The notes beneath the pieces are model-generated. The model did no database searches, was not told the origin of the DNA, and saw only the letters and a list, made by a program, of their open reading frames with translations. 64,000 nt of DNA from Kalaharituber pfeilii. Taxonomy: Eukaryota; Ascomycota; Pezizomycetes; Pezizales; Pezizaceae. The position numbers and the translations under genes were made by a program. Shown here piece after piece: positions 31,639-40,420 of the stretch (the stretch's first letter is position 1; each line of letters opens with the position of its first letter). The stretch covers positions 124,001-188,000 of the forward strand of contig WHUZ01000059.1 of the NCBI GenBank assembly GCA_015179045.1, in the 5' to 3' direction.

Positions 31639-32134
31639 CTAAACTATATGTATATCTAAAGCGACCGCTAAGCTACTAGTACGTACAACCCATGTCCACA
31701 TCCCATGCCTACATCGATCCACTAATTCCAAGGTCCTGCGTGAGTGCAAAACAATAACATCTGCATCATCGTACTCTGGTATTTCTTCAGCTAACTCCAG
31801 CGCTTCATCCATCTTTCTACGTAAGTGTAGGACAATAACATCCTGAGTGTAATTGTCTACATCATTGTACTCTGGTATCTCTTTAGCTAACTCCAGTGCT
31901 TCATCCACCTTTCTACATGAGTGCAGGACCGTGACAATAACATCCTGAGTATGATTGTCAGCAATATCTTTACGCTCTTGAATAGCTTGATGTTTAGCTA
32001 ATTCAGTTTCAGCCACCTCAGCCCCAGTAGGCCCATGAGCTGAATTAATGCGTTTTGGATTACGTGAGGTCGATATGCTAGATGCTGTTTGAAACTGTAT
32101 CCGGAAGATTGGTTCTGGAGAAGGTAAAATAGTG
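31639..32134 (-). CDS. Unrecognised coding fragment with internal repeats
   Basis: A minus-strand frame open for about 165 codons without an initial ATG. It contains three copies of a unit of about 30 residues: CRKVDEALELAKEIPEYNDV, RRKMDEALELAEEIPEYDDA and a partial third, each near TQDVIVLHSRR. The upstream part (PSPEPIFRIQFQTASSISTS) continues in frame. DNA repeat units are about 90 bp. No family recognised; a helical-repeat protein exon or transposon remnant is possible. A perfect palindrome lies immediately upstream at 32135-32173. Confidence 0.4.
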
Positions 32135-32173
32135 GTTGGAAAACTAGGAGTTTTCCAATCCTAGTTTTCCAAC
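32135..32173. repeat. Perfect palindrome, 15-bp stem
   Basis: GTTGGAAAACTAGGA, 9-nt spacer GTTTTCCAA, TCCTAGTTTTCCAAC. The spacer can itself pair with either arm, so alternative folds exist. It adjoins the 5' end of the coding fragment at 31639-32134. Confidence 0.8.
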
Positions 32174-33025
32174 AAGTTTGTACCCCTTGGACTGTATGTT
32201 GAAACTGTCGAACTTGATGTGTGCTACTAGATGAGAAGGTTGTGCAGTGAAATGGCTCTCGAGATTGTATGCTATCTGAACGAAGCTATGCTGGCCTTGG
32301 ATATCAGGAAGGAGGTTTGGTGTCATCAGTGGTGCAGATAATGAACTCTTGGTGGTATCAAGCGTCATAGTCCACTATTGATGAGGGTCCCATGCGGACT
32401 TGTCAAGATTCCAATAAGGATGAATCAGCGATAGTGGTATTGACTGTTTAAGAAGATAAAATGTACATAGAAAATGGTGACAAGGAATAGCTTATTGGAG
32501 AATAATTGAGCATGTGGTACATGCAACATTTCCCCTATTTCTGGAAGAATCAGAAGCTTCTTAAATAGGAGATGATGCAGCTTGCCATTCATGCTTTAGC
32601 ATGTCAATGCAATACAGTGTAACCGGCCCCTGTAGCTGCGAAAATGCTCCAATACCGGTACTATCTAAATGAAGTGGCAAGTGACGTTTAAGCCGACTGC
32701 GGTTCTCAACAATTTAGCCCATAACTTTCACCCTTCTCAGGCTTTTTTAAATATGGGCTTGCATAGCTGCAATGATTCCACGGGCACGTAGGAGAGAGGT
32801 AGCAGACATTGATTGTTTGTTGTTCTTTTGCGTTGTGTGAGGTAAGGCAATATGAAGCGAGCAATAGTTGATGGTGGGGCAGTGTGAGATGTACTGTGGC
32901 ATTCCAATTTTTTCATGAGAATTCGTCGAGTAGAAATATAAAATAAAATAAAAATAAAAAAAATTTGTCGAGTAATATAATAAAAACGAGAATTCGTGAT
33001 TTCAATTTATCCCTGCACCCCGAGC
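32174..33025. other. Intergenic; possible tail-only insertion
   Basis: Around 32925-32976 an A-rich block (AAATAAAATAAAA) lies between TTCGTCGAGTA and TTTGTCGAGTA, suggesting another insertion made of poly(A)-like sequence only. No gene recognised. Confidence 0.4.
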
Positions 33026-33038
33026 ATGGGTTGTATAT

Positions 33039-33103
33039 TTTTTTTTTTTTTTTTTTTTTTTTAATCACATAACCCCGCTTGTAGCACTTGGCCATGGCAG
33101 GGT
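33039..33103 (-). mobile_element. Short retroposon, tail family B
   Basis: A 65-bp unit with the same element sequence as 23818-23890, flanked by a perfect 13-bp duplication ATGGGTTGTATAT (33026-33038 and 33104-33116). Confidence 0.93.
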
Positions 33104-33179
33104 ATGGGTTGTATATGTACATACTAGTAGATTGACATTCCGGGAGGATCACGTTAGGGTAATTTACATCTACGGAAGT

Positions 33180-33500
33180 GAGCGACTGTGAATGATGCAG
33201 AGATGCTAGTGTTGCTCAAGCAATTGGGGATTTAGAGGAGGATAAACCGCTGGTGATGTCAACCTGACAAAAGGTGACAGAAAGCGGGCTGATATCGGGA
33301 GGTGCAGCAAGGGTATGCAGAGAGGCTGTGGAAAGGAGAACGGAAAACGGCCTTTTAATCGGGGGGCTACCTGTGTGGAAGGCCAGGTGTAAAAGACAGC
33401 GAAGAGAGATCAGACGAGGCAGCAGGAGTGTGGTCTTGCTTGGGGGCAGTGACGCGCCTGAGAAGGAACGCTGGGCCAGCCTGGCCTGAATGCCCCCCCA
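33180..33500 (+). mobile_element. LINE RNase H relic
   Basis: TVNDAEMLVLLKQLG and EDKPLVMST (interrupted by frame changes) match the part of RNase H that carries the catalytic Glu and the following strand, as in the copy at 25622-26910 (TVNDAELIAISEAMD). Later frames are scrambled and neither tail nor duplication is visible. Old fragment. Confidence 0.55.
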
Positions 33501-33625
33501 TTCTCCAGCCAGCCTGGCGCAATTTTCTTTCTGATGGCCTCATTCACAGTGGAGCAACAAAACTAGACGGGGGGTTTTCCAAGGGTCCCCAGTCAATCAC
33601 TGCTCCCGGTCCAGTGGCGTATCCT

Positions 33626-33665
33626 CCGGTTTTGACTCCAGCTTGAATTCGCAAACTCTCTAATT
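33626..33665 (+). repeat. Dispersed 38-40 bp repeat, copy 1
   Basis: CCGGTTTTGACTCCAGCTTG then AATTCGCAAACTCTCTAAT occurs identically at 38967-39005, and a diverged relative lies near 62968-63010. Possibly a terminal part of a DNA transposon; no partner inverted repeat was found. Confidence 0.7.
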
Positions 33666-33778
33666 ATTAGTAGTACCCTTTTTTTTAAAAAAAAAGAAAA
33701 AAAAAAATCACATACATACATTGAAGGCCCCCTTCTGAGCAGAAACAAACAGCTTATAAGTAACCTCTTGCTAAAGCA

Positions 33779-34080
33779 TTAAGGAGGATTTGCTTTATGC
33801 ATTAAAACCCTATTCTCATTAATGAGAATTTCTAATTTGTTAATATCTTGTTGAAAAATCTTATTATAAGGTATACTTACCTTGGCAAGGTTTTTGATAT
33901 TATTTTCAGCTGCAGAAGACACAGACCATTCTGGATCACGAATAAAGGTTTGAATTTCTCTTAACTTCTGAGGTTCAATTCTATCTCTGTTTGTATGGTC
34001 ATGGGTTTGGATATATAGCCCAAATTGATGATGAATTTCAGGTGTAAAGTGCTCCATAGGTAAAGATTGTTGAAGAATGA
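33779..34080 (-). CDS. Unrecognised exon-like segment (3' part)
   Basis: An AT-rich minus-strand frame begins after a good 3' splice site (CAGTAACTACTTTTCAG at about 34081) and encodes about 100 residues including MEHFTPEIHHQFGLYIQTHD and FIRDPEWSVSSAAENNIKNL, ending at 33779. A second coding-like piece lies upstream at 34262-34385. I do not recognise the protein. Either a small gene with AT-rich codon use or a degraded element. Confidence 0.4.
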
Positions 34081-34261
34081 GGCTGAAAAGTAGTTACTGG
34101 TTTAGGTAAATAAGATAGGCTTGGCGTTGTATAATATAGAGAAGTGCACGGAGCAGAACACGATATGTAAAATACATTCAAAATACCAACGGCATGGAAA
34201 AATGTCAAGTTTAAGTACTTGAATAATAAACAAAAAAATAAAACAAATGATTTGGGCAATT

Positions 34262-34385
34262 ACAATTTCGAATCTTCTGGTATTGTAACAGCCACCAACA
34301 TACCAACATTGTGTTGTAGTTCTGTGCGTAGAACAAAAGGGTCAATGCGTTGTACTAGTTTGTGATCACGAACCAGCGTTCCATT
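34262..34385 (-). CDS. Unrecognised exon-like segment (5' part)
   Basis: The minus strand reads VRDHKLVQRIDPFVLRTELQ then HNVGMLVAVTIPEDSKL before a stop. It could be joined to 33779-34080 by an intron, but no confident donor was found, and there is no ATG in frame within the segment. Confidence 0.3.
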
Positions 34386-34447
34386 GAGTAGCCCGGGCCA
34401 GTGGTGACTGAATCGCTGTTACGAATGGCCCGGCACATATGTATGTC
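34385..34447. repeat. Dispersed repeat, copy 2 (partner at 14600-14710)
   Basis: Minus strand: ATGTGCCGGGCCATTCGTA ... ACTGGCCCGGGCTACTCA, matching the blocks at 14600-14710 in the opposite orientation but lacking about 60 internal bases. Confidence 0.6.
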
Positions 34448-34654
34448 TTCCATTCAATATAGATGCCCAGATAACAAAAAGAAAGAGAGGAAGAAAGAGA
34501 GAGAAAGAAGTAAAATAATAATAATAATAATACAAAACCCCGCTCATGAATTTTCAAGAAACTGTTCATTTCATTTCCGAACTGCTAGTTCCCACTCACT
34601 CAGCATGACTAGTCCCCTGGGTTTCTCAGACAGGAATCACAACCACATTTGGAC

Positions 34655-35707
34655 CTAGTAGCCTCGTCCCCATTTAGAACCACCCTCTGTCCTTGGAGTG
34701 GGCACTCTCCACAAGCTCGCATCACCTCGTTTGAAAGAATTGATTATTTCGCTCAGTCTCATGCTTCTGGGTATTTGGTGTGGTTCACGTCCCAGATTAA
34801 AGATCAATTCTGTTGCATGCGTCGTTTTCAGGTGATTACGAAAGTTATCTGACCGTAGCGGTTTCCTCATAATACAGGATTCAAAGCGACATTTGAAATA
34901 GCTGTCCTTTCGCGATGATGGACCGTTGGACCTTTCCTGGTATTGACCTAGTGGGATCGGGTATGCGCGTAAGATGGATGGTGATTGTTGGCTTGAAGGA
35001 AGATTTACCAACACAGTGCTTGGTCCTTGATCTCCTTGGATTTGTGGCATAATATTATGCTCGTAAGATGTCATTGCTACAGAGGTATTTATGAAGGCTG
35101 GAAGTTTGGGAATGAGAAAGAGGGATTGATATCATAGCTATCTAATTGATCGGGTTGCGGTGTCTGGTTCGCCGCTCTCACTGTAAATGGTTCCTGAGAT
35201 TCAAGAAGCTGAATGCTCGTGCCGTGGTTAACACTTTCTTGGAGGTCTAATGGTTGCCTTATATGACTATTGGCATAGGTTTTCACTCAGTTTGAGTAAT
35301 CTGCAGAACGATATTGAGAGATTTCGGATTGAGAGCAGAATGAACACCTACATATACTCAAAATCTGGCCATGGTTGAGTTGGCACCACATCCACACTAC
35401 TAAGGCCAATAGTAGCCGTAGAACCTTGATGCGTATGATGAGGCAGTGTCAGAGGATTGCTAAGCATCCAATTGCAACCCATACACCTGCCACGGTAATC
35501 TGCCGATCGCGAAAATGTGCTGACCTTTTCTCTCGAGTTGTCAATGCCAACAAACACCAGGGAAGCCCGTTCACTCAAGCACTCCAATGTGTTATACATG
35601 TGTTGGACGGTAACTGCGAATTTTAGCTGCGCTGTCCGAGTAGCTCTAGACCGCCTCGAAGCAGAAGGTGAAGCAAAGCCGAAATATATAGTGTAAGAGA
35701 GGGGCAA
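34655..35707 (-). pseudogene. C2H2-like gene copy (family member 3), disrupted
   Basis: Exon 1 (35707 to about 35345) encodes GRCMGCNWMLSNPLTLPHHT and SSVDV, matching exon 1 of the genes at 52961 and 57503. Exon 2 (about 35325 down to 34655) encodes QIQGDQGPSTVLVNLPSSQQ, the finger YFKCRFESC...FRNHLKTTH and the C-terminal INSFKRGDASLWRVPTPR. It seems broken twice: no reading frame passes cleanly across the expected intron (GTAGGT...CTGCAG), and a frame change near 35080-35095 separates FSFPNFQPS from the rest. Homology is clear; loss of function is inferred. Confidence 0.75.
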
Positions 35708-36060
35708 GACAGGCTTACAAGGTCTGCCCCCGTTAACGTCCTAGGGTCTGGACAAGCTTCAATGTTCTCAAGAATGGTGAGAACTCAACGGGAATGAGAC
35801 CAATCTAAGCTCGAATTCACCATCCCGCCAGATGGGTCACTCCTCACTCCAATTGCAAGCTTGTAAAGATATGCATCATATCATACCGATCTCTTTGGTC
35901 AGGCTGACATGAACTAGGATTGGTGTCAATTGTCACTGTTCACTCCTAGGATTCCTAATGCCGATACGCCACACTCAGCTATCATTACGTATGCGTGCGT
36001 ACCGAGCGAATTGGTGAGCAAGACCCATGCCCACACTTGAAGTAAGTAATATTTCAAACC
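35708..36060. other. Intergenic; nothing recognised
   Basis: Spacer upstream of C2H2-like copy 3; could hold its former promoter. Confidence 0.4.
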
Positions 36061-36659
36061 CTGTCCATAGGCTTGAGTGGCGGTAAGTAGAAGAAGGCGT
36101 GGGAAGGAAGTGAAGCTCATGTGGGTGAAGGAACATAGTGATAGATGGGAGCGAGAGAGCGGATGAGGAGGCGAAGAAGGCGAGGGGAAAAGATACGGAG
36201 ATCGGAAGTGATAGAGGGAGGCGTGACACAGAAGTGGACGCAGGTGAGGGAAGAAGACAGAAAAGCGGCGGGGTACGGGGTAGGAAGGGTCTTGGGATGA
36301 AGCAAGAGAGCGGGTACCACTCCACGAGGCTAAGAATAGGAAAGGGAATGACGAGGTAATGGGGAATGAGGGTAGGGAGCAGAGAAAGGAGGGAAAGATG
36401 TGCATGTGGAGAAAGGCAAACAGGGGGCTATATACCAGGAATTTTGGAAGAAGAGGGAGGATATGGGCGAGGGGAAGTGGCTCGAGGGGGAGGAGAACGG
36501 CGAGAAAGTTGAAAGAAAAAGAACAAAGAAATCTGGTTAAAGAAAAATGAACAATGAAAAATGAAAATTGGTATGAAAGAAAGAAGAAGCTAGGCAGGGA
36601 TTTCTACTCTGGTTATGGGCCGGAACATTCATGGTACATGATCGAAAGACAGAACATGA
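36061..36659 (+). mobile_element. Older LINE relic, RNase H region
   Basis: Purine-rich plus strand with VKLMWVKEHS and, one frame away, ERADEEAKKARG, corresponding to the W-V-x-G-H and GNExADxxAK parts of LINE RNase H. Several frame breaks. A younger LINE copy is inserted at its right end (36671). Confidence 0.5.
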
Positions 36660-36670
36660 CAACGAGTCAG

Positions 36671-37045
36671 GTTGAAGAAGCTGGGGGTGGCGGAATCGGA
36701 TAGGTGCAGGTGTGGGGAGGTGCAAACGGGGGAGCATCTCGCTTTCCGATGCAGAAGCCAGAAGAACCATCCAGAAGGTTTTGAGAGGTGGAGCGACTTG
36801 GGAAAGAATTGGAAGAGAAAGGCGGAGAATGGGGAGGAATATGACATTTTAAAGAATTTCTTCGCCGGGGTCAAGTTTTAGAAGGTAGGAGAGCGGGGGC
36901 GACGGCGCGATGGGGCCATGTATGATACGTAGAAATTTAGTTTAGCCTGTCTCCGGGCTATGAGGGCTTGGCCAGGGACCCTGCCATGGCCACGTGCTAC
37001 AAGCGGGGTTATGTGATTCAAAAAAAAAAAAAAAAAAAAAAATGG
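36671..37045 (+). mobile_element. 5'-truncated LINE, family B, with zinc-motif end of ORF2
   Basis: A 375-bp insertion flanked by a perfect 11-bp duplication CAACGAGTCAG (36660-36670 and 37046-37056). The open frame to 36881 encodes VAESDRCRCGEVQTGEHLAF then RCRSQ, the C-terminal zinc motif of LINE ORF2. The 3' UTR ends CCCTGCCATGGCCACGTGCT, ACAAGCGGGGTTATGTGATT, C and poly(A). This copy ties the family B short retroposons to a LINE. Confidence 0.92.
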
Positions 37046-37056
37046 CAACGAGTCAG

Positions 37057-38192
37057 ACAGTGCGATCTGCGCTGCCATTTCCAATGCTTGCAACTGCGGA
37101 TGCTTTGGCTCCCCTGAGGAGATCAGTAGCTAGGGCAGTAAATGGCTTCCCTAGCCATGCATGGACACTGAACATTAAATGTTTGACAATCAACGCTTGG
37201 ATGCCCGAGTAGGCGACATCTCTGACGTAATTTAGCAGACTGGGATCTTATCGCTGCGGGGATCGCCAACATCCTTACCCATGGGTGGGTCCAATTCGTT
37301 GCATCGGGTGATTTATCAGACTGGTCATGGATATCTAACTGTTGCCGGGATCACACATCCTTGCCCATGGTCGGAATCCATTGTATTTCTTGCGGCTGTT
37401 GCACCCCTGCCCTTTTGCTGTAGTTTATGGTGCTCCGCGTGTCTATCGATAGTGGAGACGATCTTCGACAGATCCATGTAATTTTCAGCTTTGGGACAAG
37501 CATGGTTGGGCCTTTGTTGCTAGGATCGATTTGTTTCCAGCCACTTCGTTTCGGGTGATTGGCGGTTAGGATTAAATATGGTATGATTCAGCATGGAAGA
37601 GCCTCGTCTGCCAAAACGGCATGGGAGCAAGCCCAGGCATCGACCAGAGTGTTGGCATAAGGCGACCACTGTCTCTCTAAGCACTTGTGTAATTTGTTTT
37701 TGCTTTGCTCTTGCATGAACCCTTTTCCATTCACCGGTTCCACCTCGTGTTGCCGTATGGTGGTGTTCATCAAGAAGGGACCCCTATCGACCACCCAAAC
37801 TTTTGAAATGACCTAGTACCATACGGAATACTGGGTCTCTTGCTTACCGCTTCCTCCCGCCTTTACCTCACAGAATAGTGCGACTTTCGCTCTTCGCTTC
37901 CTCACCCTATACTGTACGGAATACCGAGCTTTTGCTCCACCTTCTACTATACACTAGCACCATACATTCTCTCACAAGTATACAGCATATTCTGTGTGAT
38001 ACCTCTCAGGATGAAGGCTTACGAAGCACCGTACCTGCTGCTTTACATTCTGTAAGTACTGCTTCTGCTTTTTCACTATCATGAGCACTGTATGCGATTT
38101 CTTGATGCATACTCTAATAGATATACTTATGAAATTAGACAGTTTCAAGAATATGTATATAAAAATCATCGGCAAGTAGTGGATAAAAGCAA
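37057..38192. other. Intergenic; degenerate tandem duplication
   Basis: About 75 bp around 37240-37305 and 37318-37385 are similar (AGACTGG...CGGGGATCGCCAACATCC vs GCCGGGATCACACATCC, each followed by CCCATGG). No gene recognised. Confidence 0.35.
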
Positions 38193-38201
38193 GTGGCAAT
38201 T

Positions 38202-38561
38202 TTTATTTTTTTTATTTTTTTATTTCATTACTCGCGTGCCGCCTGGAAGGCTATGGCGAGGGTTTAATAAATAGAAGATTAAGTACAAGATTGAATGAGG
38301 GAAATAAGACTAGGAGATAAACTGAACTGGAATCCCTTCACTCTTCCCCTGCACATATTAAGATCTTGGCTACTTCCGCCCCCCTTCGGTTGTATTAATC
38401 CCCCCTTTGACAGTCTGTTCTTCCACGGCTTGCAGTTGGTAGTTATGTGTGTGAAATTCTCTGGGGCTTCTCCGCACCATCGGCACTCGGGTGAGTCCAC
38501 CTTGCCTATTCCGTACCTCCACTCTTTTAGTCCTTTGTTCCCAAGGATGCCCGGCAAAGTC
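38202..38561 (-). mobile_element. 5'-truncated LINE, family A
   Basis: A 360-bp insertion between GTGGCAATT copies at 38193-38201 and 38562-38570. The minus strand encodes the ORF2 end GILGNKGLKEWRYGIG and PECRWCGEAPENFTHITTNC, then 3' UTR, hairpin CTCGCCATAGCCTTCCAGGC, GGCACGCGAGTAATGAAATA and an A-rich tail. Close in protein sequence to the copy at 13824-14450. Confidence 0.9.
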
Positions 38562-38570
38562 GTGGCAATT

Positions 38571-39575
38571 ACATGTAAATTTCGACTTAACTATTTTTAG
38601 TAATTTTTCTTGCTTACTGATCTTTGATTTTGCCTAATTTGTATAAGCAGTATGTAACTTGACTTGGGGTCCCCCACCAAAATTTACCTCTACTTAACTT
38701 GGGGTAACTTTTTAACAAAAATCTATAGAATTAGAAATGCAACATAGATTGATTCTTTACTCAATTCTCTTCATATCTATGAGCAGTGTTAACTTTTTAC
38801 GATTTTTATTGCATTAATGGTCGGTGTTGAAATTTAGGATCAAAATGTGCCGATTAAAGGCGTCCTCAACCATAAAAAGTATTGGAACGACTGATTAGTT
38901 ATGCGCTCGTGAGCCGTTCCAATACGTTTTGAACGAGCGAGCTTACTGGCAACTTCCGGGCACCCCCCGGTTTTGACTCCAGCTTGAATTCGCAAACTCT
39001 CTAATATCTCTCTTTTTACATCTTGGACCAAGAGTTTGGGAAATGACTGACTCGGCAGCACTTCATTCATTGCGCATTGTAGAACATAATAGGGGCACCT
39101 GTATTGAACTTAGAACAATCCGTTTTTCTCCACATAAAAAAAGGAAAGGAAGATTTTGGAAGACATTTGGGCAGAAATCCAGTCAGATACCTGAAGATTA
39201 CGAGGGGGAAAAAATACGCTTATACTTTCTTGGATAACGATGTTGAAGCCATAGTACTGTACGGAGTTCCTGTTCTTGCACCCAGCAGAGTAGCCGGGTA
39301 GATAAGAGACTTGGTATACAATACATGAGCTGAAGTCGCACATGCACTGCCTTCAGAGGGTGTCTCATCTCAAACATGACAGAAGCGACACAAAACTGTT
39401 CTCTTGCCCGAAAAATCCAGTCAAACATCAACTAGATTTTTCAGAGTTGGTATGTAAAAGCAAATTTCTGATAAGTTGAATTACCCTATAAATAGTCCTA
39501 TACCAATGGAACTGCCTAGTCTAGCTTAGGTCTGCCAAGCCAATCAATTTTATGATAGCTTTGCCCTTAGATCTA
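38571..39575. other. Intergenic; nothing recognised
   Basis: Contains the second copy of the dispersed 38-40 bp repeat (38967-39005). A plus-strand frame at 39043-39237 has no recognised domain. Confidence 0.4.
38967..39005 (+). repeat. Dispersed 38-40 bp repeat, copy 2
   Basis: Identical to 33626-33665 over about 38 bp; see that entry. Confidence 0.7.
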
Positions 39576-39588
39576 CCCCATAAGCGGT

Positions 39589-39886
39589 AGGGAACAAAGG
39601 ACTGAACGAGTGGAGATTCAAGATAGGCAAGGCCACCTCGCCGGAATGCAGGTGGTGCGGCAAGGCCCCGGAGAACTGGGATCATATAAAGAACGACTGC
39701 CAGGCATGGCAAAGAAAGAACACAAAGGGGGCGGAGGGAATAAGACAGGCGGGAAAAGACACGAGCCTGATGGAGATCTTGGAGTGGGCATCGGAGGAGT
39801 AGGGGTTATTTTCTAGTTACTATTTTCATTATGATTCACATGTATTTAAACATCGCCATAGCCCAAAGGGCGGCACGCGATTAATG

Positions 39887-39920
<34 letters not shown>
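39589..39920 (+). mobile_element. 5'-truncated LINE, family A
   Basis: A 332-bp insertion with a 13-bp duplication carrying one mismatch (CCCCATAAGCGGT 39576-39588; CCCCATGAGCGGT 39921-39933). The open frame encodes LNEWRFKIGKATSPECRWCG, KAPENWDHIKNDCQAW and a basic end. The tail is ATCGCCATAGCCCAAAGGGC, GGCACGCGATTAATGAAATT and poly(A). Confidence 0.92.
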
Positions 39921-39922
<2 letters not shown>

Positions 39923-39933
39923 CCATGAGCGGT

Positions 39934-40340
39934 GTGCATTTCCTATTTGAGCTGTACCAGCCACTTTCGGTACTCGCAAAGATCACGTGCATTGGTCGTC
40001 AATCTTCCCCCTCGACGCATCTGGAGGCCTTTCACTGCTTGACAACTGCAACATAGAACGGTTTTCAACATGAACACGGCACCTTTTTTCTGCTTCAAAT
40101 TACAGCGGTAGATTAAGGTATGTACTTGATTTGAGAGATTGACGGGCCCCTTTGCTTCATCCAGCTAGTGCTGTACAGCGAGAAGAGTACGTGTGGGCAG
40201 TTCATCGAGTTGTATCACATCCGATCGCTAGCTCCCAACTGTTGCGATTCCCATACAGCACACTGGGTGCTGTCAAGAAATGCGAAGACTCCGTGTTCTT
40301 GCACTTGAAGCAATACCAATATACCCCAGTAGTTGTGCCC
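39934..40340. other. 3' flank of the kinase-ankyrin-TPR gene
   Basis: No gene recognised; may hold the distal 3' UTR of the minus-strand gene ending at 40421. Confidence 0.4.
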
Positions 40341-40352
40341 AACTCATCACCA

Positions 40353-40403
40353 GTGGCTGGCAGCCTGTATGCGGAGTTGCTTGACCAAAAAAAAAAAAAA
40401 AAA
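40353..40403 (+). mobile_element. Short retroposon, variant family B
   Basis: A 51-bp unit: GTGGCTGGCAGCCTGTATGC, GGAGTTGCTTGACC and poly(A), flanked by a perfect 12-bp duplication AACTCATCACCA (40341-40352 and 40404-40415). It lies within the 3' UTR of the neighbouring gene, whose stop codon is only 5 bp away. Confidence 0.9.
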
Positions 40404-40420
40404 AACTCATCACCAAACCA

